From Blastococcus colisei (lineage in GTDB: Bacteria; Actinomycetota; Actinomycetes; Mycobacteriales; Geodermatophilaceae), in assembly GCF_006717095.1 (NCBI RefSeq), contig NZ_VFQE01000001.1, forward strand, positions 3,224,001 through 3,288,000: 64,000 nt of DNA, in the 5' to 3' direction. The translations under genes and the position numbers were made by a program. The notes beneath the pieces are model-generated. The model was not told where the DNA came from. It saw nothing but the letters and a program-made list of their open reading frames with translations, and did no database searches. This document shows, piece after piece, positions 1-9,457 of the stretch. Positions within the stretch are counted from its first letter, which is position 1. Each line of letters begins with the position of its first letter.

Positions 1-281
1 AAGTCCGAGAGCAGGGCGAAGTCGAAGCCCTCCTTCTCGCGGAAGGCCTTGAGGCTGAAGACCGGGTCGGTGCTGATGGCCAGCACCCGCACGCCCGCGT
101 CGGTATAGACCGACAGCTCGTCCCGCAGCTGGCACAGCTCGCCGGTGCACAGGCCGGAGAAGGCGAAGGGGTAGAAGACCAGCAGGGCCGGCGTCCCACG
201 CAGCTCGGCGAGGGAGACGACCTGCCTGTCCTGGTCGGGGAGGCTGAACTCGGGTGCGACGTCGCCGACGGAGAGGCTCAT
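1..281 (-). CDS. ahpE: AhpE-type peroxiredoxin, C-terminal part outside the window
   Basis: The 93 visible residues begin MSLSVGDVAPEFSLPDQD and continue to a peroxidatic-cysteine region (FYPFAFSGLCTGELC), the thioredoxin-fold pattern of one-cysteine AhpE peroxiredoxins, which reduce peroxides in the cytoplasm. The active cysteine follows the FYPFAFSGL strand as in the family. The gene runs leftward out of the window, so the C-terminal half is missing. It lies directly downstream of the DUF3052 gene on the same strand, 15 bp away, so the two are probably co-transcribed. The same pair sits beside aceE in Mycobacterium (Rv2238c, Rv2239c), which supports the identification. Confidence 0.85.
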   Translation of the reverse strand, partial: MSLSVGDVAPEFSLPDQDRQVVSLAELRGTPALLVFYPFAFSGLCTGELCQLRDELSVYTDAGVRVLAISTDPVFSLKAFREKEGFDFALLSD

Positions 282-296
282 GCCCCCGATCGTGCC

Positions 297-716
297 TCAG
301 CGCCGGGAGCGGGCGGCCTTCGGGGTGACGAGCCGGATGCCCGACCAGTCCTTGGCGGCGGAGATGCTGCTCGTCTGCGAGAGGCCGGCCGTGGGCGCGA
401 CCTCCGTGACGTCGCCGGGCTCGACGTGCCCGGGCCGGCCGGACTTGGGCACCAGCAGCCAGACGACGCCGTCGTCGGCCAGCGAGGTGATCGCGTCGGT
501 CAGCGCATCGAAGAGGTCACCGTCGTCCTCGCGCCACCACAGCACGACGACGTCGGCCACCTCGTCGGTGTCCTCGTCGACCATCTCGCCGCCGGAGACC
601 TCGATGATCGCGTCGCGCAGATCCTCGTCGGCGTCCTCGTCCCACCCGAGCTCCTGCACGACCATGCCCGGCTTGATGCCCAACCGGGCCGCCATGCCGG
701 TGCTGTCGACGCTCAT
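297..716 (-). CDS. DUF3052 family protein
   Basis: A protein of 139 residues starting MSVDSTGMAARLGIKPGMVVQELGW, very acidic in the middle (DEDADEDLRD, EDTDEVAD), with a C-terminal segment ending in basic residues. These are features of the actinobacterial DUF3052 family; its function is not known. The start at 716 is chosen because GGAGG lies 10 bases upstream and the family begins near this methionine; the frame is open for 49 codons further upstream but that part looks non-coding. It is the upstream partner of ahpE and is divergent from aceE, an arrangement conserved in mycobacteria. Confidence 0.8.
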   Translation of the reverse strand: MSVDSTGMAARLGIKPGMVVQELGWDEDADEDLRDAIIEVSGGEMVDEDTDEVADVVVLWWREDDGDLFDALTDAITSLADDGVVWLLVPKSGRPGHVEPGDVTEVAPTAGLSQTSSISAAKDWSGIRLVTPKAARSRR

Positions 717-1165
717 CCCTGCTGATCCTCCATGGAGTGGTCTGCTGCTGACCGGTCGTGGGGTGGATGGTGCCCTGTCGCGGCGCCGAGCGCGCGCGGA
801 CGCGTCACAGTCGCTGTTCCTCGTCGTCCCGACGAAGGAAGCAACCGCCGAGCCGGGCTGCACCGGCGATGTCGAGGGACAGGGCGCACGCGACGGACAC
901 GACCGGCGGGTGGCTTCCCCGCTGCCTGGTCATGTCACCCCTCTCGCTCTCTCCGACGTCCGCTGCCCGGATCGACTCCGGGTATGCGGTGCGGAACCCG
1001 TCACGCCGAGCCACCGCTGGCGGAAGCGTAGGGCATGACACGTCTGGCGCAAGCCGCCCGTAGCGGGCGACGACCCGTGGAGGACGATCAGCGGGAACGC
1101 ACGACTCGGCACACAAGCGGCCGGTGGACGTGACGACGGTGGCCCCGACGGGAGACGATGGACAC
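717..1165. other. Divergent intergenic region between DUF3052 and aceE
   Basis: About 450 bases separate the two divergent genes and should hold promoters for both. I see no clear -35/-10 pair or strong inverted repeat. All long open frames here look like GC-driven shadows, except for one short frame listed separately at 805-933. Confidence 0.5.
805..933 (-). CDS. Possible small ORF upstream of DUF3052
   Basis: An ATG at 933 is preceded by a purine-rich stretch (AGAGAGAGGGGTGAC) that could serve as a ribosome binding site. It opens a 42-codon frame beginning MTRQRGSHPPVVSVACALS with two cysteines. It lies in the leader of the DUF3052-ahpE unit, so it might be a leader peptide. I recognise no family and coding potential is uncertain; it may be chance. 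Confidence 0.2.
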   Translation of the reverse strand: MTRQRGSHPPVVSVACALSLDIAGAARLGGCFLRRDDEEQRL

Positions 1166-3985
1166 ATGAGCGCACCGCAGCAGTCGGACGGCGACCCCGC
1201 CCGCGAAGCCGGCACGCCCCGCGCGGTCATCACCGACGGGCTGCCGAGCCAACTTCCCGACACCGATCCCGACGAGACGCAGGAGTGGCTGGACTCGCTC
1301 GACGCCGTCGTCGACAACGCCGGCCGCGAACGCGCCCGGTACGTGATGCTCCGGCTGCTCGAGCGCAGCCGCGAGCAGCAGGTCGGCGTGCCGGGCCTGC
1401 GCAGCACCGACTACATCAACACGATCGCGCCCTCCCGCGAGCCGTGGTTCCCCGGTGACGAGCACGTCGAGCGCCGCATCCGCGCCTACATCCGCTGGAA
1501 CGCCGCGATCATGGTGCACCGCGCGCAGCGGCCGGGGATCGCCGTCGGCGGGCACATCTCCTCCTACGCCAGCTCCGCCTCGCTCTACGAGGTCGGCTTC
1601 AACCACTTCTTCCGCGGCAAGGACCACCCGGGCGGCGGCGACCAGATCTGGTTCCAGGGTCACGCCTCTCCCGGCATCTACGCGCGCGCCTACCTCGAGG
1701 GCCGGCTGAGCGAGCAGCAGCTCGACGGCTTCCGCCAGGAGGTCAGCCACCCCGGAGGCGGACTGTCCTCCTACCCGCACCCGCGGCTGATGCCGGACTT
1801 CTGGGAGTTCCCCACCGTCTCCATGGGCCTGGGCCCGCTCAACGCGATCTACCAGGCCCGGTTCAACCGCTACCTGCACGACCGCGGCGTCAAGGACACC
1901 TCCGACCAGCACGTCTGGGCGTTCCTGGGCGACGGCGAGATGGACGAGCCGGAGTCGCTCGGCGCGATCGGCCTGGCCGCCCGCGAGGAGCTGGACAACC
2001 TCACGTTCGTCATCAACTGCAACCTGCAGCGGCTCGACGGCCCGGTCCGCGGCAACGGCAAGATCATCCAGGAGATGGAGTCGTTCTTCCGAGGCGCGGG
2101 CTGGAACGTCATCAAGGTCATCTGGGGCCGGGAGTGGGACGCGCTGCTGTCCGCCGACCGCGACGGCGCCCTGGTCAACCTGATGAATCAGACGCCCGAC
2201 GGCGACTACCAGACCTACAAGGCCGAGGACGGCGCCTACGTCCGCGAGCACTTCTTCGGGCGCGACCCGCGGACCCGCAAGCTCGTGGAGAACATGAGCG
2301 ACAAGGAGATCTGGAACCTCTCCCGCGGCGGGCACGACTACCGCAAGGTCTATGCGGCGTTCAAGGCGGCACAGGAGCACAAGGGTCAGCCCACGGTCAT
2401 CCTCGCCAAGACCATCAAGGGCTGGACGCTGGGCAGCCACTTCGAGGGCCGCAACTCCACCCACCAGATGAAGAAGCTGACCGCCGAGGATCTCGCCGCC
2501 TTCCGCGACCGGCTCTACCTCGACATCCCCGACTCGGCGCTCGACAAGACCCTGCCGCCGTACTACAGGCCGGAGCCGGGGTCCGACGAGCTGGAGTACA
2601 TGCTCGAGCGGCGCCGTCAGCTGGGCGGCGCGGTCCCGCGGCGCCGCTCGGAGGCCAAGCTGCTCAAGGCCCCCGAGGACAAGGCGCTCGAGGTCCTGCG
2701 CCGGGGTTCCGGCAAGCAGGAGGTGGCGACGACGATGGCGTTCGTCCGCCTGCTGAAGGAGCTGCTCAAGGACAAGGAGCTCGGCCCGCGCTTCGTGCCG
2801 ATCATCCCGGACGAGGCCCGCACGTTCGGCCTCGATTCGCTCTTCTCGAGCCACAAGATCTACAACCCGGCCGGCCAGCGCTACACCTCGGTCGACCGCG
2901 AGCTGATGCTGGCCTACAAGGAGTCCGAGCAGGGCGTGATCCTGCACGAGGGCATCAACGAGGCCGGCTCCACCGCGTCGTTCACCGCCGTCGGCACCTC
3001 GTACTCCACGCACGGCGAGCCGATGATCCCGATCTACATCTTCTACTCGATGTTCGGGTTCCAGCGGACCGGTGACGGTTTCTGGGCGGCCGCCGACCAG
3101 ATGACGCGCGGCTTCATCCTGGGCGCCACCGCCGGGCGGACGACGCTCAACGGCGAGGGCCTCCAGCACGAGGACGGGCACTCGCTGCTGCTCGCCCACA
3201 CCAACCCCGCGGTGGTGTCCTACGACCCGGCGTTCTCCTTCGAGGTCGCCCACATCACCCGGGACGCCCTCGTGCGGATGTACGGCGACGACCCGGGCGC
3301 CCCGCTCGGCGGGCACCGCTCCCCCGACGTCATGTACTACCTGACGGTCTACAACGAGCCGTTCGTGCAGCCGGCCGAGCCGGAGGACCTCGACGTCCAG
3401 GGTGTGCTGGCGGGCATGTACCGCTACGCCGAGGGGCCGCAGAGCGCTGCTGACGGAGCCCACCCACCCAAGGCGCAGGTGCTCGCCTCGGGTGTCGCGG
3501 TGCCGTGGGCGCTGCGGGCACAGGAGCTGCTGGCCAACGACTGGAACGTCTCCGCCGACGTCTGGTCGGTGACCTCGTGGGGCGAGCTGCGCCGCCAGGC
3601 CGACGCGGTGGCCGAGCACAACCTCCTGCACCCCGAGGAGGACCCGCAGGTCCCCTACGTCACCTCGCGGCTGCAGGACGCCGAGGGCCCGGTCATCGCG
3701 GTGTCTGACTGGATGCGCGCGGTTCCCGACCTGATCGCGCCGTACGCGCCGCACGGGCTGCACTCGCTGGGCACCGACGGGTTCGGTCTCTCCGACACCC
3801 GCCCGGCGCTGCGCCGGCACTTCCACGTGGACGCCGAGACGATCGTCGTCCGCACGCTGGCCTCGCTGGCCGACTGGGGTCATGTGGACCGCTCGGTCGT
3901 GCGGCAGGCGGTGGAGAAGTACCAGGTCCGCGACGTGCAGGCGGCGCCGACGGACGAGCGTTCGGACCCCAGCCCGGCCACCTGA
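1166..3985 (+). CDS. aceE: Pyruvate dehydrogenase E1 component (homodimeric)
   Basis: A 939-residue protein of the homodimeric AceE type. It decarboxylates pyruvate with thiamine diphosphate and passes the acetyl group to the lipoyl domain of E2, linking glycolysis to the citrate cycle in the cytoplasm. The thiamine-binding motif is visible as [10 protein letters not shown] followed by [14 protein letters not shown], and conserved blocks such as [24 protein letters not shown] and [10 protein letters not shown] are present. Length matches the family (about 890-940). The start at 1166 (MSAPQQSDG) is preferred to an upstream in-frame ATG at 1124 because GGGAGA precedes it and actinobacterial AceE proteins begin with this kind of short acidic leader. 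Confidence 0.95.
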   Translation: MSAPQQSDGDPAREAGTPRAVITDGLPSQLPDTDPDETQEWLDSLDAVVDNAGRERARYVMLRLLERSREQQVGVPGLRSTDYINTIAPSREPWFPGDEHVERRIRAYIRWNAAIMVHRAQRPGIAVGGHISSYASSASLYEVGFNHFFRGKDHPGGGDQIWFQGHASPGIYARAYLEGRLSEQQLDGFRQEVSHPGGGLSSYPHPRLMPDFWEFPTVSMGLGPLNAIYQARFNRYLHDRGVKDTSDQHVWAFLGDGEMDEPESLGAIGLAAREELDNLTFVINCNLQRLDGPVRGNGKIIQEMESFFRGAGWNVIKVIWGREWDALLSADRDGALVNLMNQTPDGDYQTYKAEDGAYVREHFFGRDPRTRKLVENMSDKEIWNLSRGGHDYRKVYAAFKAAQEHKGQPTVILAKTIKGWTLGSHFEGRNSTHQMKKLTAEDLAAFRDRLYLDIPDSALDKTLPPYYRPEPGSDELEYMLERRRQLGGAVPRRRSEAKLLKAPEDKALEVLRRGSGKQEVATTMAFVRLLKELLKDKELGPRFVPIIPDEARTFGLDSLFSSHKIYNPAGQRYTSVDRELMLAYKESEQGVILHEGINEAGSTASFTAVGTSYSTHGEPMIPIYIFYSMFGFQRTGDGFWAAADQMTRGFILGATAGRTTLNGEGLQHEDGHSLLLAHTNPAVVSYDPAFSFEVAHITRDALVRMYGDDPGAPLGGHRSPDVMYYLTVYNEPFVQPAEPEDLDVQGVLAGMYRYAEGPQSAADGAHPPKAQVLASGVAVPWALRAQELLANDWNVSADVWSVTSWGELRRQADAVAEHNLLHPEEDPQVPYVTSRLQDAEGPVIAVSDWMRAVPDLIAPYAPHGLHSLGTDGFGLSDTRPALRRHFHVDAETIVVRTLASLADWGHVDRSVVRQAVEKYQVRDVQAAPTDERSDPSPAT

Positions 3986-3990
3986 CCCCA

Positions 3991-4049
3991 GGCATAGGAA
4001 CCTATACGTGCGGAATGGAGCCCATGCCGCATGTATAGGTTCCTATGCC
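3991..4049. terminator. Large nested palindrome between convergent aceE and GH1 gene
   Basis: Arms 3991-4007 and 4033-4049 are a perfect 17-bp inverted repeat (GGCATAGGAACCTATAC and its complement). After one G-T pair the stem continues for five more pairs, so nearly the whole 59 bases folds into one hairpin. Each arm is itself palindromic (ATAGG-AA-CCTAT). It is AT-rich against its surroundings and lies 6 bp after the aceE stop and 55 bp from the stop of the convergent gene, so a bidirectional terminator is the simplest role. No T-tract follows. Confidence 0.7.
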
Positions 4050-4104
4050 CGACGACGTGAGAGAGCGGGCGGCGGCGCAGACCCTTGCGCCGCCGAACCC
4101 CCGC

Positions 4105-5511
4105 TCAGCCTTCTTGCGCCTGCCGGTGGCGACGGAGGAGGTCGGCGTACACGCGGGCGCTGTCCTTGAGGATGCGCTGCTGGGTCGCGTAGTCGACGTG
4201 CACCAGCCCGAACCGCTGCTCGTAGCCCCGCGCCCACTCGAAGTTGTCCAGCAGCGACCAGGCGAAGTAGCCGCGGACGTCGGCGCCCTGGTCCATGGCC
4301 GTGCTCATCGCGTCGAGGTGACGGAGCAGGAAGTCGGTGCGCTCCGGATCGTGCACGGCCCCGTCGTCGGAGATCTCGTCGGGCCATGCGGACCCGTTCT
4401 CGGTCACCACCAGCGGCAGGTCCGGCGCCTGGTCGCGCAGCCACAGCAGCAGCCGGGTGAACGCCTCGGGGCTGACGCCCCAGCCCATCGACGTCGTCGG
4501 GCCCGTCGGGTCGAGGTCGACCACGTCCTCGCCGCCGATGAACGACGTCGGCGGCTTGTCGGCGGGGCGTGCGCCGGCCCGCACGGTCTGCTCGAAGTAG
4601 TAGTTCACGCCCAGCCACTCGATCGGGGCAGCGATCACCGCGAGGTCCCCGTCCTCGACCGGCAGGGGCGCCCCGGCCGCGGCGAGGTCGGCCTCGACGT
4701 CGGCGGGGTAGGCGCCGCGGACGATCGGCTCGAGGAACATGCGGTTCTGCTGGCCGTCCAGGCGCCGGGCCGCGTCGACGTCCTCGGGCCGGTCGCTCGC
4801 CGGCGTCATCGGCGTGAAGTTGAGGGTGACGCCGAGGTGGTCGGCGCCCCTGTCGCGCAGGACCTGGGTGGCCAGTCCGTGCCCCAGCAGCAGGTGGTGC
4901 ACCGCCCGGGCCGCCGAGACGGGGTTGCGCACGCCCGGTGCGTGCTCGCCGGACTGGTGCCCGAGCAGCGCGCTGACCATCGGCTCGTTCAGCGTCGACC
5001 AGTGCCGGACGCGGTCCCCGAGCGCGTCGTGGACGATTCCGGCGTAGTCGGCGAAACGGGCCGAGGTGTCCCGCGCGGTCCAGCCGCCCTGTTCCTGCAA
5101 TGCCTGCGGGAGGTCCCAGTGGTAGAGCGTGAGCCACGGGTCGACGCCGGCGGCGAGGAGCTCGTCGACCAGCCGGCGGTAGAAGTCCAGGCCGCGCTGC
5201 TCCACCCGGCCGGCACCCTCGGGCAGCACCCGCGACCAGGCGACGGAGAACCGGTAGGCCGACAGCCCGAGCTCGACCATCAGCGCGACGTCGTCCCGGT
5301 AGCGGGTGTAGTGCTCGACGGCGACGTCGCCGGTGTCGCCCCGGAAGGTCCGGCCCGGCGTGTGGCTGAAGGTGTCCCAGATGGAGGGGCCCCGTCCGTC
5401 CGCGTCGACCGCACCCTCGATCTGGTAGGCGGCCGTGGCCGCACCGAAGACGAAGTCCGGCGGGAAGGTCAGCCCGGCGGCGAGGTCGGGCCGGCCGTCG
5501 GTCGAGGTCAT
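4105..5511 (-). CDS. Glycoside hydrolase family 1 beta-glucosidase
   Basis: A 468-residue GH1 (beta/alpha)8-barrel enzyme that should hydrolyse beta-glucosides or related disaccharides by a retaining mechanism. The acid/base glutamate is E176 in TLNEPM and the nucleophile is E371 in VTENGSAW. The N-terminal family signature (FVFGAATAAYQIEGA, then GPSIWDTF) is complete, and the length is typical for bacterial GH1 enzymes. No signal peptide is visible, so it acts in the cytoplasm on imported sugar. No sugar transporter lies beside it. It reads leftward toward aceE, with the palindrome between them. Substrate cannot be fixed from sequence. Confidence 0.9.
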   Translation of the reverse strand: MTSTDGRPDLAAGLTFPPDFVFGAATAAYQIEGAVDADGRGPSIWDTFSHTPGRTFRGDTGDVAVEHYTRYRDDVALMVELGLSAYRFSVAWSRVLPEGAGRVEQRGLDFYRRLVDELLAAGVDPWLTLYHWDLPQALQEQGGWTARDTSARFADYAGIVHDALGDRVRHWSTLNEPMVSALLGHQSGEHAPGVRNPVSAARAVHHLLLGHGLATQVLRDRGADHLGVTLNFTPMTPASDRPEDVDAARRLDGQQNRMFLEPIVRGAYPADVEADLAAAGAPLPVEDGDLAVIAAPIEWLGVNYYFEQTVRAGARPADKPPTSFIGGEDVVDLDPTGPTTSMGWGVSPEAFTRLLLWLRDQAPDLPLVVTENGSAWPDEISDDGAVHDPERTDFLLRHLDAMSTAMDQGADVRGYFAWSLLDNFEWARGYEQRFGLVHVDYATQQRILKDSARVYADLLRRHRQAQEG

Positions 5512-5610
5512 GCGCGCTCCTTCACAAGGACGAACGACGCCGGCGGAGGCCCGCGGCGAGGGATGACGACGTTCTCACGGGCCCTCCGCCGACCCCGCGA
5601 GCCGTGCGGC

Positions 5611-6816
5611 TCAGCCGGCGAGCGCCCGCATCGCCATCTGCGCGTACAGCGCCACCCCGGCCGGCAGCGGCTCCTCGTCGAAGACGACCAGGTTGGAGTG
5701 GTTGGCCGGCGCGGTCGCCGGGTCCAGTCCCGGGGGGCACGCCCCCAGCCAGGCCATCGCGCCGGGCACCCGCTGCAGCACGTAGGAGAAGTCCTCGGCG
5801 CCCATCAGCGGCGCCGGCGCGAGCGTGCTCGCCCGCTCCCCCAGCAGCTCGGCCGCCACCTCCAGCACCGTGGCCGCCGCGGCCGGGTCGTTGACCGTGA
5901 CCGGGTAGCCCTCCTCGTGCTCGAACTCGACCTCGAGGCCGTGCGCCGCGCCGATGTTCACGGCGACCCGCCGTACAGCGGCGAGCACCTCCGCGCGGTT
6001 CCTCGCCGAGAGCGTCCGGATCGTCCCCTCGAGGAACGCCGTGTCGGGGATGACGTTGTTGGTCGTACCGGCCTCGATGTGCGCGACGGTGACGACGGCC
6101 GGGTCGAAGACGTCGACCCTCCGGGTCACCATCGACTGGAGGGCCAGGACGATCTCGGCAGCCACCGGGATGGGGTCGGCCGCGGCGGACGGGTCGGACG
6201 CGTGACCGCCCCGGCCGCGGACGGTCATCCGCCACGTGTCGCCGGCGGCCATCATCGGTCCGGGCCGCACGTGCACGCTCCCGCTGGGCAGGGTCGAGAA
6301 GACGTGCAGCGCGAACGCGCCGCTGACCGGCGCTCCGGGGACGACGTCGAGCAGCCCCTCCTCGAGCATGTAGCGGGCGCCGTGGAACCCCTCCTCGCCC
6401 GGCTGGACCATGAAGACGACCTGGCCGGTCAGCTCGTCACGCCGCTCGGCCAGCAGGCGAGCGGCGCCGAGCAGCATCGCCACGTGCGTGTCGTGCCCGC
6501 ACGCGTGCATGGCGCCGGGGTGCTCGGAGGCGAAGGGCAGCCCGCTGTCCTCCTGCACCGGGAGCCCGTCCATGTCGGCACGCAGCAGGTGGGTGGGGCC
6601 GGGTCGCCCGCCGCGGAGCACGGCGACCACCGAACTGGTCGACGTCCCCGTGGTGATCTCGACGGGCAGATCGGCGAAGGCCCCGAGCACCAGCTCCTGG
6701 GTGAGCGGCAGGTGCAGGCCGATCTCGGGACGGCGGTGCAGCCGGCGGCGCAGGTCGATGGTGCGGTCGGCGTCGTTGTAGGCGGCGGAGAGCAGATCCG
6801 CGGCACTGGTCGGCAT
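5611..6816 (-). CDS. M20D family amidohydrolase
   Basis: A 401-residue metal-dependent amidohydrolase of the IAA-amino-acid/hippurate hydrolase type. The metal ligands are visible in HACGHDTHV and QPGEEGFHGA, with a dimerisation domain (VRGRGGHASDP) in the middle and a final conserved histidine in PANHSNLVVF. Such enzymes hydrolyse N-acyl amino acids or related amides in the cytoplasm. The ATG at 6816 is preferred because GAGAGAG lies 8 bases upstream; an in-frame GTG at 6825 is possible. It lies 99 bp upstream of the GH1 gene on the same strand. The natural substrate is unknown. Confidence 0.88.
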   Translation of the reverse strand: MPTSAADLLSAAYNDADRTIDLRRRLHRRPEIGLHLPLTQELVLGAFADLPVEITTGTSTSSVVAVLRGGRPGPTHLLRADMDGLPVQEDSGLPFASEHPGAMHACGHDTHVAMLLGAARLLAERRDELTGQVVFMVQPGEEGFHGARYMLEEGLLDVVPGAPVSGAFALHVFSTLPSGSVHVRPGPMMAAGDTWRMTVRGRGGHASDPSAAADPIPVAAEIVLALQSMVTRRVDVFDPAVVTVAHIEAGTTNNVIPDTAFLEGTIRTLSARNRAEVLAAVRRVAVNIGAAHGLEVEFEHEEGYPVTVNDPAAAATVLEVAAELLGERASTLAPAPLMGAEDFSYVLQRVPGAMAWLGACPPGLDPATAPANHSNLVVFDEEPLPAGVALYAQMAMRALAG

Positions 6817-6852
6817 GCGGCCCACTCTCTCGCAACCGGTCTCCGGGCGCCG

Positions 6853-7401
6853 TCAGCCCCTCGCCCACGCCGGACGGTCGGTGTCCAGCTGCCAGACCAG
6901 CAGCACACCCGGGCCGGTCACCCGGCGGCCGGTCTGCTGCTCGACGACGACGCCGTCCACCCCCCGCACCACGAGCAGCCCGGCCGGCACGCGGACCGAC
7001 TCCCCGGGGGCGGCCCGGCCGAGCCAGAGGCGGGCGTCGTCCCGGCCCAGGTCCACCCAGCCCGAGGCCGCGCGGTGCACGTCGTGGGCAGGGGCGGCGG
7101 CCGGGTCGGCGCTGCGCAGGTAGCACTGCAGCACCCGCACGCCGTCGGGCCCGGCCACCTCGTCGTGCTCCAGCCCCGTGCCGGCCCGCAGCACGGCGAC
7201 GTCCCCGGCGGCCAGCTCCGCGCCGCCGGCCCAGCGGTGCCGCAGCGACCCGGAGAGGACGACCGCCACGACGTCGACCGCCCGGTGCACGTGGCGGCCG
7301 TACCCGGCGTGCGGATCGAGCCGGTCGTCGGCGAGGCGCAGCAGCGGGCCGAGCGACCCGTCCTCCGGCGCCAGGACGACGCGCTGGTCGACTCCGGTCA
7401 C
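6853..7401 (-). CDS. Pirin-like cupin protein
   Basis: A 182-residue protein with an N-terminal cupin pattern: DPHAGYGRHVHRAVDVV supplies histidines expected for metal binding, followed by beta-strands ending in GTGLEHDEV. The pattern fits the pirin/YhaK group of cupins, some of which are quercetinases; the exact activity is not deducible. The GTG start at 7401 overlaps the stop of the upstream PAP2 gene by 4 bp (GTGA), so the two are translationally coupled. The amidohydrolase gene lies 36 bp further downstream on the same strand. Pirins are usually longer, about 230-300 residues. Confidence 0.65.
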   Translation of the reverse strand: MTGVDQRVVLAPEDGSLGPLLRLADDRLDPHAGYGRHVHRAVDVVAVVLSGSLRHRWAGGAELAAGDVAVLRAGTGLEHDEVAGPDGVRVLQCYLRSADPAAAPAHDVHRAASGWVDLGRDDARLWLGRAAPGESVRVPAGLLVVRGVDGVVVEQQTGRRVTGPGVLLVWQLDTDRPAWARG

Positions 7402-8093
7402 CGGAGGGCCGCCCGGCCACCGGGGAGGGCCCCGAAGAGCAACGCGGTCCCGAGCGTCCACGCCAACCCGAACGACCAGCCGCCCAGGACGTCGGACAGG
7501 TAGTGCACGCCCAGCCACATGCGCGTGAAGCCGACGAGCAGGACGATCCCGGCACCGGCGACGAGGGACCAGCGCCGGGCACGGGCGCGCAGCAGCGGCC
7601 AGGCCAGCACCAGGGCGACCGCGACGAGGGCGGCGATGCCCGCCGAGTGACCACTGGGGTAACTCAGCGACTCGTACCGCGCACCCCCCTCGTCGAAGGC
7701 CGGCCGGACCCGCCCGACGTACTCCTTCAGGACGGTCGTCAGCGGGCCCACCAGGACGACGGCGGTGACCAGCCACGCCGCCGTCCACCAGCTGCGCTGC
7801 AGGAGCAGCCAGAGGAGCACCGGCAGGAACACGAGATACCGCACCCACGACACGCCCGGAGCGGTCAGCACCTCCAGCAGCCCGTCGAGGCCGGCGGCCC
7901 GGCCGTCCCCGGCGTACATCGCCTCGCTGACCGCCGCGTCCACGCGCAGGAGCGGCGCGACGTCGCTCCAGACGGCCGCGCCGAGCAGGGCGAGCACGAC
8001 CAGGCACAGCGCGGTGCTCACCCAGGCGACACGGACCGTGCCGGCGGTACGCGTCCGGGTGAGGGCGACGGCGCCGTCCGGGGGAACCTCCAC
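7398..8093 (-). CDS. PAP2-family membrane phosphatase
   Basis: About 231 residues with five or six hydrophobic segments and the three PAP2 acid-phosphatase motifs: KEYVGRVRP, YPSGHSAG and RMWLGVHYLSDVLGG. These place the catalytic histidines and arginines on the outer face of the membrane. Likely substrates are lipid phosphates such as phosphatidate or undecaprenyl pyrophosphate. The start is uncertain: GTG at 8093 has a purine-rich GGGGAGAG 8 bases upstream, while GTG at 8120 would leave only 17 bp to the divergent regulator gene. It overlaps the cupin gene by 4 bp. Confidence 0.82.
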   Translation of the reverse strand: MEVPPDGAVALTRTRTAGTVRVAWVSTALCLVVLALLGAAVWSDVAPLLRVDAAVSEAMYAGDGRAAGLDGLLEVLTAPGVSWVRYLVFLPVLLWLLLQRSWWTAAWLVTAVVLVGPLTTVLKEYVGRVRPAFDEGGARYESLSYPSGHSAGIAALVAVALVLAWPLLRARARRWSLVAGAGIVLLVGFTRMWLGVHYLSDVLGGWSFGLAWTLGTALLFGALPGGRAALR

Positions 8094-8137
8094 CGCCCCA
8101 CTCTCCCCGACGGCGCGCACCGTGACACGCTGGCCCG

Positions 8138-9319
8138 GTGAGGAGCCGGGTGACCGACCGCCCGCCGACCGAGGCCACGATCCGTCGGCTGGAGCGCTCC
8201 TCCGGCGCGCTCGCGACCCGCGCCGTGGCCCGGATGGACGACCAGCTCCCCTGGTTCCGGGCCATGCCCGCCGACCGCCGGTCGTGGGTGACCCTCGTGG
8301 CGCAGGCCGGGATCGCCTCCCTGGTGGAGTGGTGCCGCAACCCCGGACGCCCGCCACGGCTCACCGGCGACGTCTTCGGCGCGGCACCCCGCGAGCTCGT
8401 CCGCGTGGTCGCGCTCAAGCAGACCGTCGACCTCATCCAGGTCGTGGTCGACGTGCTGGAGGATCACGTCGCCTCGGTCGCCGAACCCGGTGACGAGGAG
8501 GCCCTCCACCTCGCCGTCCTGCAGTTCAGCCGCGAGGTCGCCTTCGCCACCGCCCACGTCTACGCCAGCTTCGCCGAGAACCGCGGTGCCTGGGACGCAC
8601 GGCTGGAAGCGCTGGTCGTGGACGCGCTGGTCCGGGGCGAGCGGTCCGAGGAGCTCTCCGGGCGGGCCGCCGCGCTGGGCTGGGCGACGAGCACCCCCGT
8701 CCTCGTCCTCGTGGGCCCGACCCCGACCGGCGAGGACGATCCGCACGCCGCCGTCCGCCGCGCTGCCCGGTCGTTGGGCAGCGAGGTCCTCGTCGGCGTG
8801 CATGCCGAGCAGCTGGTCGTCGTCCTGGGGCGCAGCGACGACCTCGACGAGGTGGCGGAACGGGTCAGCGACGAGTTCGGCGAGGGGCCGGTGGTCACCG
8901 GGCCGGTGGTGGACGGGCTCGGCCGGGCCGGTGAGTCCGCGGCGGCCGCGCTCGCGGCGCTGCGGGCCGCGCGGGCCTGGCCCGAGGCGCCCCGCCCCGT
9001 GGCCGCCGACGCGCTGCTGGCCGAACGGGCCCTGGACGGCGACCCCCTGGCCCGTGCCGCGCTCTACGAGCGGGTGGCCGCCCCGCTCCGGGCCGCCGGC
9101 GGAGAGGTGCTCGAGACCGTGCGGGCGGTGCTGAGCAGCGGCGGGAACCTGGAGGCCAGCGCCCGCGCGATCTTCGTGCACCCGAACACGGTGCGATACC
9201 GCCTGAAGCGGGCCGCCGAGATCACCGGTGTCTCGGCCACCGATCCCCGCGGCAGCTGGACGCTGCAGGTCGCCCTCGCGCTCGCGGAGCTGGACCGCGA
9301 GCGGTCGCTCTGGCATTGA
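8138..9319 (+). CDS. fasR: PucR-type activator of fatty acid synthesis (FasR-like)
   Basis: A 393-residue regulator with a C-terminal helix-turn-helix of the PucR/CdaR type (SARAIFVHPNTVRYRLKRA near residue 355) and a long N-terminal region without a recognised ligand domain. It stands immediately upstream of fabD, as do Rv2242 in Mycobacterium and SCO2386 (FasR) in Streptomyces coelicolor, where the protein activates the fabD-fabH-acpP-fabF operon. The position makes the same role likely here. Start is GTG 8138; a second GTG at 8150 is in frame. It is divergent from the PAP2 gene. Confidence 0.82.
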   Translation: MRSRVTDRPPTEATIRRLERSSGALATRAVARMDDQLPWFRAMPADRRSWVTLVAQAGIASLVEWCRNPGRPPRLTGDVFGAAPRELVRVVALKQTVDLIQVVVDVLEDHVASVAEPGDEEALHLAVLQFSREVAFATAHVYASFAENRGAWDARLEALVVDALVRGERSEELSGRAAALGWATSTPVLVLVGPTPTGEDDPHAAVRRAARSLGSEVLVGVHAEQLVVVLGRSDDLDEVAERVSDEFGEGPVVTGPVVDGLGRAGESAAAALAALRAARAWPEAPRPVAADALLAERALDGDPLARAALYERVAAPLRAAGGEVLETVRAVLSSGGNLEASARAIFVHPNTVRYRLKRAAEITGVSATDPRGSWTLQVALALAELDRERSLWH

Positions 9320-9457
9320 TGGGGTGTTTCCCACGAGTCGCGGCGGTGAACGGGCCGTTGCAGGCCGCGAGTCTTGGAGGGTTCCTACAAAGATCACCGG
9401 TGTCCTTTCGTGGCGAACGCAGCCGCGCGCCCGGATGATCACTGGCACGGTGAAGGG
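9320..9457 (+). promoter_or_regulatory. fabD operon promoter region
   Basis: These 138 bases between fasR and fabD contain the only non-coding gap long enough for the fab operon promoter and FasR binding. There is an AT-richer patch around 9376-9400 (TTCCTACAAAGATC). No repeat stands out clearly enough to call an operator. Confidence 0.4.

Noticed and set aside
1088-3883. Long leftward open frame (over 900 codons) opposite aceE
   Set aside because: It is the mirror of aceE in GC-rich codons; rich in Arg, Val, Gly and Leu with no family motif or ribosome binding site.
4045-7503. Rightward open frame of about 1150 codons opposite the GH1 and amidohydrolase genes
   Set aside because: Antisense to two clearly recognised enzymes; repetitive Arg/Gly/Val content and no domain.
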